From positions 1 to 64,000 of the forward strand of contig MCGO01000202.1 in the NCBI GenBank assembly GCA_002104985.1: a stretch of DNA of 64,000 nt. Direction: 5' to 3'. This document shows positions 22,556 through 34,050 of the stretch, one piece after another. The notes beneath the pieces are model-generated. The model worked only from the letters and a program-made list of their open reading frames with translations, was not told the DNA's origin and made no database searches. Origin of the DNA: Rhizoclosmatium globosum. Lineage: Eukaryota; Chytridiomycota; Chytridiomycetes; Chytridiales; Chytriomycetaceae. Made by a program: the position numbers and the translations under genes. Each line of letters starts with the position of its first letter. Position 1 is the stretch's first letter.

Positions 22556-25391
22556 CTACAACTTTACCATCACCTCATTTAGACCATCAGCAAGAACGAC
22601 ATTTCCCTTCCCATCCATCGTCGCTCCCGTCGTCACAACACGATCTGGAGAAATGCACGCCATAGAGCCCTCCACAATTTCTTCAATCATGTTTCGAGTC
22701 ACTTCATCATCTCCACAATGAGGAATCCATACATTCAACAAATCCAATCCAACAGCAGGATGCAAAAACGCATTCTCCGGTATCCGATGTCCATCACCTT
22801 CCGACCCCCTCATCAACCCAACTTCAACATGATCCAGCGGGATAACAAGTCCCGGAAAGAACAAATTGATCAATTTGCTGTACATCGTCGGCTTCCCCTC
22901 CGATTTGCGTCGCCCAAATGTCCTCGCCTCAAGCTCCATCACAGATTGAACAGGAATCGTATCAATCACGCTGGTAAACTGTCTTGCGCGGCTATACGCC
23001 CATACAGTCATCATCACAATCAGGAGCATTAACGAGGAGATAGTGATGTTCTGGTTCAACGAAAACAGTGCAAAGACCATGAACTCTAATTAGCGCGAAT
23101 TAGCGCGAATATGATGAGCAACCTCAAAATTAAAATCATTTTAACACTCACCCATAACAAAAAGCCCCACAAACATATGATTCGCCGCTGAAAACAAAAA
23201 CCGTCCTCCCGTTTGACTCTTCAACACATACACATGCTGCATCATGTACAAATACACAAACGTATACAGACAGAAATATAGTGTGACAAAGACCGTCACG
23301 AGCGGCGCAATTACACAATAAACCAGTCCAATTGTGATAGTCACATCGTGAAACGCAAGCGCAGGACCGTATTGCCATTCAGGTGCTTGCTTCGCTTGAA
23401 ATATTGTTCGCGGAGTTTTTCCAAACAACCACAAATACACAGGGTTAATCAACAGCGGCAAGATTTGCACAACCTCCACAGACGGCCTGATGAGACCAAT
23501 CACCAGCAAATACTGGATAAAGAAACTCGCACTCTTTGGTATACTTTTCGCAAGCGTGTCCATCACGCTCGATGGGTTTTGTTTCAAGCTGTCGAAACTG
23601 GTGAGGAGGGAAACGCCGACGATGTTGATGATGACAACGTTGCAGATTTGGAACCAAAAGAATTGGGTATATACTTCTTGCTCGGTTTTTGATTTTAAAG
23701 GAGATCCTGCGACGATGATGAGGAATCGGAGGAGTGGAGGGATGCATTGAATGAGGAGGGCGATAATTGCTGGAGGTAAGATACCGCCAATCATTTTAGC
23801 GAGGTCTGCATGGTCGCGGAGGAAATTGGCTACTTGCTGGCTTGACTGGGCAATGTTGTTGAGGTTTGTTAATGTTGAGATGGAAGCGACTGAAGAATCC
23901 AGTTTAGCAATCAAAGTAAGACGGGTGAAAGGCGGTTTTACCCATACTCGCCCAGAACAGAATCAACGCGACAAGCCCAGCCTTAGTAACAACACCCCGC
24001 CACTGTCGCGCAAAGTAATTCACATTGCAGTTTTCCCACACAACGTCATCCCCCGAATCCACACAACAAATCCGCTCACTCGCAACAGCAGGAGCATCAT
24101 GCAGTGTAACAAGGCTCGCAACTTGCGCCATAAACGGCTCCCTGAAAACGACAAAGACAGTACTGTCCATCTCAATCTCCCGCTGCTCCTCCCATAATTT
24201 CTTCACCTCTCCCTGCAACTTACAATACTGCTCCAAACACAATTGAACCGCATCCACCTTCCTCCCTCCAAATAGACCCTTCTCCCTCACCAAAATACGT
24301 TCAACAGCATCACCGTCTCCCCGACTCTTCCTCCTCACAGTCTTTGAAAAGAATCGAGTAACAGCGTCTTCCAGCTTCCTCCTCGCCCGCTTCACATCCA
24401 AGGCCTTGACAAGCACAGAGAATGGAACCTGTCTGCCCACAAACACTTTCTCGACACCATCAGGTCCACCTGGGCACACTTTCCCAAAGACTTGTTTCAT
24501 TGTCGATTGGTTCCGCCATTCTACCGGAACATCTCTGACCATCACCGTTCTGTAGTATCGAAACTGTTAGTTCCTTCCGTATGTTCGTCGGTGGACACAT
24601 TTGTTTTTGCTAAATCATGCTCACTGCGCTCACAGTTATGCAACAACGGGCTCCGCTCATACACTTTGCTTCGTCATTCACTTTGCCCACATTTCCATCT
24701 ATTCCTCCTCCGCCAAACAGCTCCCCACCGACACTCAACACACCACTCAAACCAATAAAACAACTCACCGTGCAGCAAGATAAACATCCCCGCCAGGCGG
24801 GACCGCCAAGAAATTCTGTCTCAACCTAGCACTCATCCCAACCAACCTGAAAACCGCATACAACGTCACCACCACAACATAAACCGTGAACGCAAAATGG
24901 ACCCAAAGCACCCGTTGATCCTTCACGTTCCCCATCGTCAAGAGGTTGAGACCTATCAGCCCTTGTTGGCCAGTTGCGTTGATTGGAAGGATGAGAGCGA
25001 GTGCGGGGAGTGAGATTGATATGAAGAGGAAGAAGAGTGTTCGTGTGTAAAAGATGATTGCGAATGCTAGGTGGGGGTGGGGGTGGAAGGGGGGGAGGGT
25101 GGTAGTGTGAGTGTTAATACAGGAGACCAATTACAGGAGTTGGTTACCATCATGGCCACAGGACAGAAGTAGCTCAGTATCACTTGCTCTGAGGACATTA
25201 AAGACAGAGAACCAGTGGAGTGTTAGTTTTGAACCAGAGTTTTGACGGGGAGAGTAAGTGAGAGGAAAGAGCGGGCGCAGGACAAGGAAGGCGGAGAGAA
25301 GCGCTAATGATACGAGGCCATTAAATAGTAACGATGCTTGAAAGTTGGAGAAACTGAGGTCGTCGGGAACTGACAATGTTTCGTTTGACAT
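22556..25391 (-). CDS. CSC1/OSCA/TMEM63-like osmosensitive cation channel
   Basis: The model has five exons (25391-25148, 25066-24769, 24549-23942, 23889-23152, 23085-22556) joining to 805 residues. It has the family order: an N-terminal TM with LRPLFPLTYSPR, two more TMs, TVMVRDVP opening the cytosolic RNA-recognition-like domain, then a multi-TM channel core (ILPPAIIALLIQCIPP, and YTQFFWFQICNVVIINIV) and a short cytosolic tail. Fungal CSC1-like proteins are plasma-membrane Ca2+-permeable channels opened by hyperosmotic or mechanical stress. Intron 2 (219 bp) is unusually long for this locus. Its stop lies 25 bp from the stop of channel A, so the two 3' UTRs must overlap. Confidence 0.9.
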
Positions 25392-25734
25392 TCTTTCTGG
25401 CTTGGAATCAGAAGAAGAATCTTCTTTTGATTGGTTTGGCTCGTTTCATTTGCCTTTCGTTCCAGCCACCAAAACAAACCTACTTCATTTGTAATGTGAT
25501 ATGGATTATTCAAGTGAATGCTTACAGGTGCTTTACTTTAAATGTTTGCAGTGACAGAATTAGAATGTGTGTTGTCAGGAGGGGCAGAGCATATATATGG
25601 ATAACAGTGAATATGCATTGATAATTAACAATGAATAAAAGTTCTTCTGAGTAGTTACTCCTTTTCTTGTTCGCATTTCCCATTCTTCGTTTTTCTTGAC
25701 AACCGAACCAACAAACCAACCAAAGAAAGAAAGG
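25392..25734. other. divergent intergenic region
   Basis: This 343-bp stretch separates the start of the CSC1-like gene (minus) from that of the MRP51-like gene (plus), so it must hold both promoters. It is AT-rich, with TATATATG near 25590. No clear coding exon, repeat or RNA gene was seen. Confidence 0.6.
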
Positions 25735-27129
25735 ATGGCCGGAGCAACAACGCACCAGTCATTCGCGAGTCTCTTCCGAGCATCCAAGTTTGCATCCGTC
25801 ACGTACACTTCGGAAAGCATTGGACACCACGTGCTGACAACACCATTGGCACACCGCGAGAAAGGTAAGGACTACTCCTAGTACCTTGTAGTACCTCCTA
25901 GCACCTCCTAGCACCTCCTAGAAACTACCAGTCCTAGATACACCTTCTTTTCAATCTAAAAACAACGACAAAACACAGGCGAATGGGGCACCAAACACTC
26001 GCTTCCTCCAAACACAAAACCATCAACTGTCTTTATTTCGAATGTCGCATCGCCACTCAAATCAAGTTGGAGAACTGCGACAAAAGACGTGGCTGCCCAA
26101 AACAGATTCACGCGACTCTTTGCTGCTTTTGTGTCGACTCCTTCTTTGGTTACTACTCCTACTCCTAGCACTACTACTACCACCACTACTACTACTACTA
26201 CTACTAGTACTGCTCCGGCCTTCGATCTCGCAACTATCTCAGACTCTGAATTCGAAGTATTGGTCGCTAAGGCAAAGGCTCTTTCAGAAGGCGATAAACT
26301 GTCCTGGGAATCTGCTCTCAATGTCCTTCCTGCGAACGAGAACCAGAAGAACATCCACGCTCCAATTTACTGGTCCCCATCGTCTGCTTCAACAACTCAG
26401 GACGCTGCTGCTCCAGTAGTCCTTTCCTCTGATCCATCCACTTCCACGGCTTCCCAAAAGGACCCACGTTCTGTCCCAATCACTGCCCGTTACCTCAACC
26501 CCGTCCACAACGGTCACGCAATTGGTATCTCTGGATTCGTGGCTTTCCTTCCAGACGCAGAAACAGTCTCCTTCTCCTCATCCAACTCTTCCTCAATCTC
26601 TGCCCGCCCAACCTCAGAGTCAGGCAGAAGCCACCTCCTCAGAGAATTCGCCGACTCACATGAACGTAAACCAGGAAACGAAATTGTCGTGTACATTCAA
26701 GATGTGTCGTGGGATGCAGCGTTGGGTCGCTGGAGAATCGGGGTTTCTCAAAAGGATCCTTCCGGGCAGAGTTTCTTGTTTGATTCTCCATCGGGTCAAT
26801 CTTTCTTTAAGAATCCTTTGGGTGCTTCGGCGAATAACCGTACGGGTGCCTGGCTTTCGAATGCTTCCAAGAACTCGGCGTTTGCAAAATCTTCTGCTTC
26901 TTCATTGGATTCTTCTTCAGTTCTTCAGAATATGCGTGCTCGTGGTGGAAACAACAACAACAACTTTAACCAGAGAAAGAGAAACGCTGGTGCAGCTGCT
27001 TCGGACGTAACAAAGAGTGACGGAGAAACCAAGAAGATGCCAGAGTACCTTCAAAAACGAACAGATGGATTATCTTCTCTTCTCGATGAGATCCTTGAGG
27101 ATCCTTCAATCTCAAAGAAGAAGGAGTAA
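25735..27129 (+). CDS. MRP51: MRP51-like mitochondrial small-subunit ribosomal protein
   Basis: The model has two exons (25735-25864, 25979-27129) giving 426 residues. The N-terminus has the family signature FASLFRASKFASV and, across the splice, GEWGTKHSLPP, which matches the GxWGLKRPLP motif of fungal Mrp51 (PF11709). Mrp51 is a component of the mitochondrial 37S subunit. The middle holds a poly-Thr tract made by an ACT microsatellite, and the C-terminal half is Ser/Asn-rich. The 114-bp intron is twice the usual size here because of an imprecise 10-bp repeat (cacctcctag). AATAAA occurs at 27195-27200. Confidence 0.75.
26160..26210. repeat. ACT/ACC trinucleotide microsatellite in coding sequence
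   Basis: A run of ACT and ACC triplets encodes a poly-Thr tract of about a dozen residues inside the MRP51-like gene. It is in frame and probably length-variable between strains. Confidence 0.85.
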
Positions 27130-27285
27130 AGAAGGAGTTCTTGGGGAAACAAAATTAATGTTGGTTAAAGAATGCATGAGGGAATTCAACTGAAAATAAA
27201 CGGAATTATAACGCTTGACTTATTATTCCATATTTCAAAGTGACACTTTGCTAAATGAACAAAACCTCAGTTTATTTGCTTGTGT

Positions 27286-27525
27286 TTAACTATTTGCCAA
27301 CTGAATCATCTGCATCGTCACGTTATTCACAGAAGCTTTATTTTCGATCAACAAACCAGCCACATCCATATGCTTATTTTTCACGGCAAATACCAATAAC
27401 AATGTTTAAATTCGCTCCATACTCTAATAACATACGACACAATCTATTTCCATGACTGATTAATCGCGTCTCGTAATTGTTGTCGGTGTTGCTTCCGAAA
27501 TATATTGGACTTTCCATAAACAGCT
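27286..27525 (-). pseudogene. relic of the lipase-ankyrin gene's C-terminus
   Basis: Plus-strand 27286-27488 aligns by eye with 30100-30330, the last ankyrin repeats and stop of the lipase-ankyrin gene. Shared blocks include TTAACTA(A/T)TTGCCAAC, GAATCATCTGCA, ATATGC..TTTTTCACGGCA and CTCTAATAACATACGA versus CTCCAATAACATACGA. Many small indels destroy the frame. Beyond 27488 a further block (TGGACTTTCCATAA) resembles 30412-30425, implying a deletion of roughly 75 bp. It is a decayed duplicate on the same strand as the intact gene, about 2.8 kb away. Confidence 0.75.
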
Positions 27526-27620
27526 TTTGACGCCGTCTCAATGCAGATTTTTCTTAATCACTGTTGAGTTCTTTGTTCGTACTTACGTCGCTAATTCGGC
27601 GGTCAATCAACAACGAAGGG

Positions 27621-29846
27621 ATGTACATGACCAAAATCTACCGAAAACTGCAAACAATGTCAAGTCTGCAGTCTCTATTGCTGCTCATCCTCGTCAGCTC
27701 TGGTCTTAGTCTTCCAGTCAATCAACCCCCCACGACTCAAACAAGCTCGGCGCCATCAACTCTCTACACTCCCACCTTCTTGGCAAATAAAGCCAAATCC
27801 GAACTCCCAGTCTACCCGTTTCCCAACGGAATTTGCAACAATCAAAACCCAAACAATCATGCCCCGATTCCAGAAATCGAATCGCGTCGTTTAGGAGTTC
27901 GTCAAATCGCACTCAAGTTCTCCAACGGAAATTATGATTCTGCCGCAACATACCAAGCCGTTTTAGCCCAAACGAACCCAAGTCGTAATATTATGAACTT
28001 TATGTACTATCAAACTGCTCTGGACGGATACAACCTTACCGACGTTTATTACGCCAATAAGGTGATGACTTTGATCCTTTCCAAAAACGAGCCTCTTATC
28101 AACGCAGCAATGGAATTCGAAAATTGGTTATTCCTTGACGCATATCTTCGTGCCCAGTGTCTTGTTACACCAGAAATCACTGCAAGTGTGCTAAAATATT
28201 ATCAAACTGTTGACTTCACTGCAGGAAGATGGACCACGTCGAATTTGGCACTATTGGCAGCTACAACGCGATACCTTATTGGCCAAACGTTTCCAAACAG
28301 TACATTTGTATCGTATAACTCGGATAAAACAGGTTACCAGTTAGTAAAGGACCGAGCAAGAGCTTTATACTATGGCCAAGTGGCGGAATATGCAAGTCAA
28401 GATTATGGCGTGTACGACCTGTTCTGTTTTGTGACAATTGCGCATTTTTCAAATGATTCTGCTCTTGCATCCATCGCCGATGTTGGAGTCCAAGTCGGAC
28501 TGGCCAGATACGCCGCGGTTTGGTGGTCCAACAGGCTCGCAACACAGTGCATGAGATGTGAGTCAAATGGATATCACAATAACAATATTTGGTGGTTCTT
28601 GGCAGATTTGTGGGTTTACTTTGGAGATTCGGAGATTAATATTTTGGGTCAAAGCGCTTCAAGTTATCTTCTCACCTATTCTGCGTCTGTGAATTATCAT
28701 ATTGATCCCACTATTTTGGCTGTTTCAAAGCTGACTGGCCCACGTGCTGTCCAAGTTTACGGCCCGGGAGAGTACACATTCTTCCTCCAATCGTTTATTA
28801 CTGACTCTTATGCAATCTATATCAGTAAGTTAAAAATTAATTATAAGGTATCAAGTTAATTCAAATATCCCATAGGTAACACTCCAGTGGTTTCACATGA
28901 AGCGATTCCCGGCCAATCAACACTTCCAGGCATTTTTTGGAATGGTCATTCCTCTACATACAACGCATCTAGATCCAACTTTTACATGGGTGTACCGTCC
29001 AACGACTATTTTAGTGGTGACTATAAATGGAACGGATATCCGCAAGAATGGATGCTTGAAAAATCAACTTACCTCCTTGTGGTAGATAACGTCTTGAACA
29101 GCATTAACAAGACGTTAATTCCACAACCATTTGTTGTTGGAAATATGCCATCATCCAAAGAGTTTCCTGATAGCGTTCTGATTTCTGACTGTGCAGCGAA
29201 ACTTTGTAACCCGAATTCTCCAAGCCCAGTTTACTATCTTTTCTACGGGTTCGGGAATAACTCTGTTTTGATTTCAATTGCATCGAGTCAGGTTTTGGAC
29301 TTGACTGCTTTTAAGTATCAAAACGATCGTTCTTTCCATGCATATCTTTCCAGAAATGACTCGGCTGGCTTCGCTGTCGAAGCTGCAAATCCGAATGACT
29401 TTGTTGGCTCTACCTTGCTGGATAAACTCACTGCATTTAAAACCAAAATCTTGAACTCAACTTTGTTCCAGTTTCAAGATCCTCAAAGCACTATTTTGAG
29501 AGCACAGTTGACTTACACGGACAGTAATGGAAACACTCTTTGGAAGCAATATGCGTATATGGGTAATGCAGGAGATGATTGGATGACCAAGAGTCCCATT
29601 GAGACGGTGAACGGTCAAAAGCGTCCACCCTTCTTGAACTGGCCTATTACAAGTTCGCCCTTGGTTTATCAGTCTGGATACCCTGGATATAATGCTGGCC
29701 AATATTCTAAAATGGGCTACCGACCTTGCCCGGTCTTTATTAGACCAAATATAAGTTCATCATGGGCAACTATTGATAATCCTACTCTCAAGAGTCAGTA
29801 TGCTGGATATCCAAAAGGCATTTCCTGCATTCCTCCACCCTCTTGA
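27621..29846 (+). CDS. large secreted protein of unknown family
   Basis: The model has two exons (27621-28824, 28876-29846) giving about 724 residues. The ATG at 27657 gives a compact signal peptide (MSSLQSLLLLILVSSGLSLP); the first ATG at 27621 adds a basic n-region. The N-terminal half is helical with many aromatic residues (NWLFLDAYLRAQC, GYHNNNIWWFLADLWVYFGD). The C-terminal half looks beta-rich, with motifs SNFYMGVPSNDY and WKQYAYMGNAGDDWMTKS. Helical half then beta half recalls toroid-plus-sandwich polysaccharide lyases or hydrolases, but no catalytic signature was recognised, so this is only a hint. It is probably extracellular. Confidence 0.75.
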
Positions 29847-30099
29847 TGATTTTCATATTCTTCATAATAATTCATTTTCACAACTTCAATTTTTGTTTAA
29901 GTATATTCATATTCTTAATAAATTGATTGCACCAAACTCTCCGGCAAATCAATCCTACATACCTACATAGTTGGGGTGTGATCACACATACTCTAAATAG
30001 AAATATATTCCAGTCAAATGCCTCTTTCAGGAACTAAAAGAAAATTGTAATAACGCCTGATCTTTTCTAGACTTTGCAAAAGTAACAAAATCTTGTTTT

Positions 30100-31790
30100 T
30101 TAACTAATTGCCAACCGAATCATCTGCAATGTCACGTCTTTCACTGAAGCGTTATTTTCAATTAGTATGTCAGCAACTTTCATATGCCCTTTTTTCACGG
30201 CAGCATGCACTGCAGATAAACCAACATGACTCTCAGCATTTACATCTGCTCCATGCTCCAATAACATACGAACACAAGCTTCTTCCCCAATCTTGGCTGC
30301 CATGATTAATGGCGTCTCTCCGTAATTGTTGTCAGAATTGACATCCGCACCACGAGCAAGAAAATACTTGACTAACTTGGTCTGACGATTACAAATTGCA
30401 AACATCAATGGAGTCTGTCCATAATAGTCTAATAAAAAATATTCAATACAAATAAGTAAAGATAAAGGCTCACCTGAAATACGAAGCACATCAAATACAG
30501 ATTTTTTCTCAACGTTTATATCCACTTTTTCAAATTGAATACTTTTGTTCGTCTCCAATAGTTTCAAATAAACTTCGTATTTCAGAAGATATTCCGCGGC
30601 TGCCATTCGCCCAAACTGAGCAGCTACCATTAATGGAGTTTTTCCTGTTCTATCTCTCCGTTTGAAATTATTTGCTGCAAACTGTGGAAGTAGAAGCATC
30701 AAGGTTTGCATATCGTCATTCTGTGCGGCAGTCATTAGCGGCATCCCAGTGTTCTCAACGCCAGAAAAGGCCTCCTTCACGAAATTCAAGTAATTTTCGC
30801 TCATATGAGCTTGAAAAAACAGAGATGGATCCCTATTACAGGTTCTCCATTTCGCTACCATCCAACTCACATAGGCATTAGGCGACATTGAATCATTATC
30901 CCCCAACACTTTATAAGATCCAACTGGGAAATATTGCGACAGAGTTCCTCGCATACGTTGAATATTTGTAACATCCAACCAGAACATCCCGAAAAAGTGA
31001 GCAGCTTTGATCTTCAGCCATCCCAATTCATTCAACAGTGCATCAAAATCCGAGTCGTTTGCGTGGCCAATAGCCCAAAACAAGGTCGGAACAACATCCC
31101 CAGTATTTGCGAGAGTCGTAAAGTATTTGCTCAATTTCATGTCCAGAAAATAGTTTGAGGCGTCTCGATTGAAACAGTAAGGTGTGCCATATGCAATCGC
31201 TTCATACACAATGACAGAATTTAAATTTGTGGACGGGTTGAGGAAGTATTCGGCAAGTTTGAGCATTGCAAGAATTCCACCTCTCGAGTGACCGCAAAAC
31301 ACAACATGCGTAATTCCCTTGGCCTCAACCGTTTTCAGATCAAGAGAAATCTGTTTTAAGGCAGTATCAGTACAAAGTAAGGAGAAAAAAATCCAAAAAA
31401 TTTCCGGAAATAAGACTTAACAGTTTTCATAACCTCCAAGTAACCCGACATTCCTTTTTTCCTACTTCCATCTCGGATTCCAGCCAAGTCAATGTCTTGA
31501 GCTTGATGACAATGTTCAGAATTCTTGATGTTTGTTCCTCCAAAACCAATGAATGCCGTTTGATTGACGTAATGTATGAGGAAACTCTCTGAATCAGATC
31601 CACCTGTGTAAAAGTAGACATTTGGTCCTTCATTCATATCATTGTAAGCGGCATTGGACACAACCATGGCATAGTATTCAATCCAGCTTCTATATGACGG
31701 CGTCCAAAACTCCGTGGGGTCATTGCTGGTGTTCCGCGCTTCAGCAGGCGATCGCTGCGGGGAGCGTAGTCGCTGCCCATAAGATCTCAT
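30100..31790 (-). CDS. class 3-type lipase fused to ankyrin repeats
   Basis: Exons 31790-31422, 31350-30474 and 30428-30100 give at least 524 residues. The lipase-like half contains the nucleophile elbow GHSRGG (serine in GxSxG), a later TGDVVP loop that could supply the acid, and a following GH that could supply the histidine. About five ankyrin repeats follow (GKTPLMVAAQFG, GQTPLMFAICN, GETPLIMAAKIG, and more), ending at 30100. The open frame continues upstream of 31790 without an ATG. A short 5' exon near 31920-31960 with a weak GTCAGC donor is possible, so the true N-terminus is uncertain. Hydrolysis of lipid or ester substrates is inferred. A decayed copy of its 3' end lies at 27286-27525. 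Confidence 0.82.
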
Positions 31791-32062
31791 GCTTCCTTCA
31801 ATATCAGACGGCGTTGACCAAGCAGTCGTCTTTGAAAGAAAAGAAAATTTTAGGATTGATGAAGACACTCATAAAAATTGCATTAACAACAAATGGTGCT
31901 GACTTTGTGAACAATGGTACCTATTGGAGAGATATTGGATCGTGAACAGTCCATAAAGTCCTTGGAAGGTGGCCCCTTAAAAATTGAGTTTATTGAGTGA
32001 GGAGATTTAAGGGAAACCAGCCTATTTAAGGGTTGACAGTACTCCTTTTGAAAAACTACATC

Positions 32063-33942
32063 ATGAAAGAATTCAACGTTATTGTCATTGGAGTCACTCA
32101 AAGTGGCAAGAGCCAGTTCATCAAAGGTCTCCACGATTATGCAGGCTGCGAAGTGGAGCCAACTCGACTGAAAATTGGAAAAGGAAACGAAGCAATCACA
32201 AAAGCATCCGACTTGTATACCCTCCAATTCAATGCCTTCAAAGTTCCGAAAATCAACAAACAGCCGTTTGTGGATGCATGGGAAAACTCTGTCAAGTCTG
32301 TCCAGGACAAAATCAAGGGACGTTTTCACGTATTTGAAAAGGAGCGTAAGACGGAAGCTGAATTCAAAGTGGATGAGCTGGATGACTTTTACCATGCGAG
32401 TGCGAGAACCAATGATTTTGAAATTGAGTCCAAGCAGATGGAGACACCATTCCTACTAAATATGTAAGTTACGATATCTTCATCAAACACTATTTCTCAA
32501 TGATTTGCAGAATTGATACCCCCGGACTTGACGATACCGATACTGTCAAGGACGACACAGTTGACGTCACGCATCTGGCCAATGTCCTAATGAAAGTCAA
32601 AGCCTTTAAAGAAATCCACGCAGTTGTACTAGTTTTGGGCATGACCTCCTCATTTTCAGGCTCACTCGCAAATGCGTTGTTGACTTACTCTAAAAACCTG
32701 TCCCAGCTCACTCAGAACTTCATCATTCTGCACACAAAGTACAATGTTCAACAAGCCATGGAAGAAGCGAAACGGAACAATACCAATTTTGTTCTTGGTG
32801 ATATCAGTCCACGTGTGAATGCCTTGAACGACTTTTTTGTTACATACGGAATTCAGTGGGGATCCCAACCAATACATGTTGCAATGGACAACAAGGCGGA
32901 TAAATATTCCAAACCATGTCACCGCGCCTTTTTCTACGATGGAATGTCAAAGTTTTTGAGTATTTTACAGGACTTGAAACCAACACAGGTCAAGAACATT
33001 CAAGTGACGAAGCCACTTATTTTTCTTGATAGAGATCAGCACATTCTTCAACGTATCAAATATCATATTGAAAAGACAAAATTTGAACTTGCAAAGTATT
33101 CCATTGGAAATGAAGCGGAAAATGCGAAGTACAGCAAACTGGCAGATGAAGTGGCTGAAATTTCAGGAAAAATCTTCACGATGACTCAGGAGCTTCAAAA
33201 TCTTGACACTGAGGAGTACATTGAATGCGGAAGTTTGGAGTGGAATGAGAATCCGACGTTTTTTTTTCAGCCGCACATTGTGAAAGTGAAGGAAGCGGTT
33301 ACGGAGTTTGATATTGTAGACGTGACAAAGGTCAAAATGGTTCCATTTGAAAATCCATGGAGAAATGAAAAGCAGCAAAAAAAACAATATTCGGTTGGAT
33401 TGATGGGTGGCGTTATTCGTGGTTGGCATGGTCGCGTGCGCTTGTTCACGACAAGACGTGACGTCTATAAATTGCGTATTGCAGTCTTGAAAAGCACGAT
33501 AGAATCCAAGAAAGAATTACTTATCAGTCAAAAGGCGCATTTGAAGCAGGTTGGGATGCAATTGGGAGGAAATGAGACTGCATTGGACTCGTTAAACAAC
33601 TCTTTGGCTCAGTATGAGAAAGCGCTTCAGCAATGTAAGAGCGAAATGTGTGACTTACGGTTTTTTATTGGATGTATCGACTTGTACAAGAGTGTTGTTG
33701 CTGACAACCGAAGCATTGTTGCCGACCAGGTTGAACTTCTCGTTCAAGCTTACGTCAACCATGTCTTGGGGGACGCATTACCAAAGTATGAACCCAGAGC
33801 CGAGGCTGTTCCGAATGTATCCAGAGCCGAGGCTGTCCCGGATGTACCCAGAACCGACAATTCCCCAAATATTAATATTGCAACTGTAATTCGTGATGTG
33901 ACGGGGCATTTATCCGGAGTGTTCCTCAAAAGTTCTCGTTGA
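32063..33942 (+). CDS. AIG1/GIMAP-like GTPase
   Basis: The model has two exons (32063-32463, 32511-33942) giving 610 residues. The G domain opens at the N-terminus with the P-loop GVTQSGKSQF (about residues 10-19) and has IIDTPGLDD (G3) across the splice junction at about 134-142. The expected NKxD/TKxD motif appears as TKYN, with Asp replaced by Asn, so guanine specificity may be altered. A long charged alpha-helical region follows (coiled coil), then a short tandem repeat near the C-terminus (RAEAVPNVS / RAEAVPDVP). AIG1-type GTPases assemble on membranes. It is divergent from the lipase-ankyrin gene. Confidence 0.8.
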
Positions 33943-34050
33943 TTGAGCTAGAAGGACAGTACATATCTTTTTCTTGATTTTTTGCTTCTCTTTCTCTTAG
34001 ACCAATAAACATTGATTTTATAACTATGATGATTTTATAACTATGAAAAA

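Noticed and set aside
26089..27129. Using the in-frame ATG inside exon 2 as the MRP51-like start
   Set aside because: Splicing from 25735 adds the conserved N-terminal family motifs, so the longer two-exon model is preferred.
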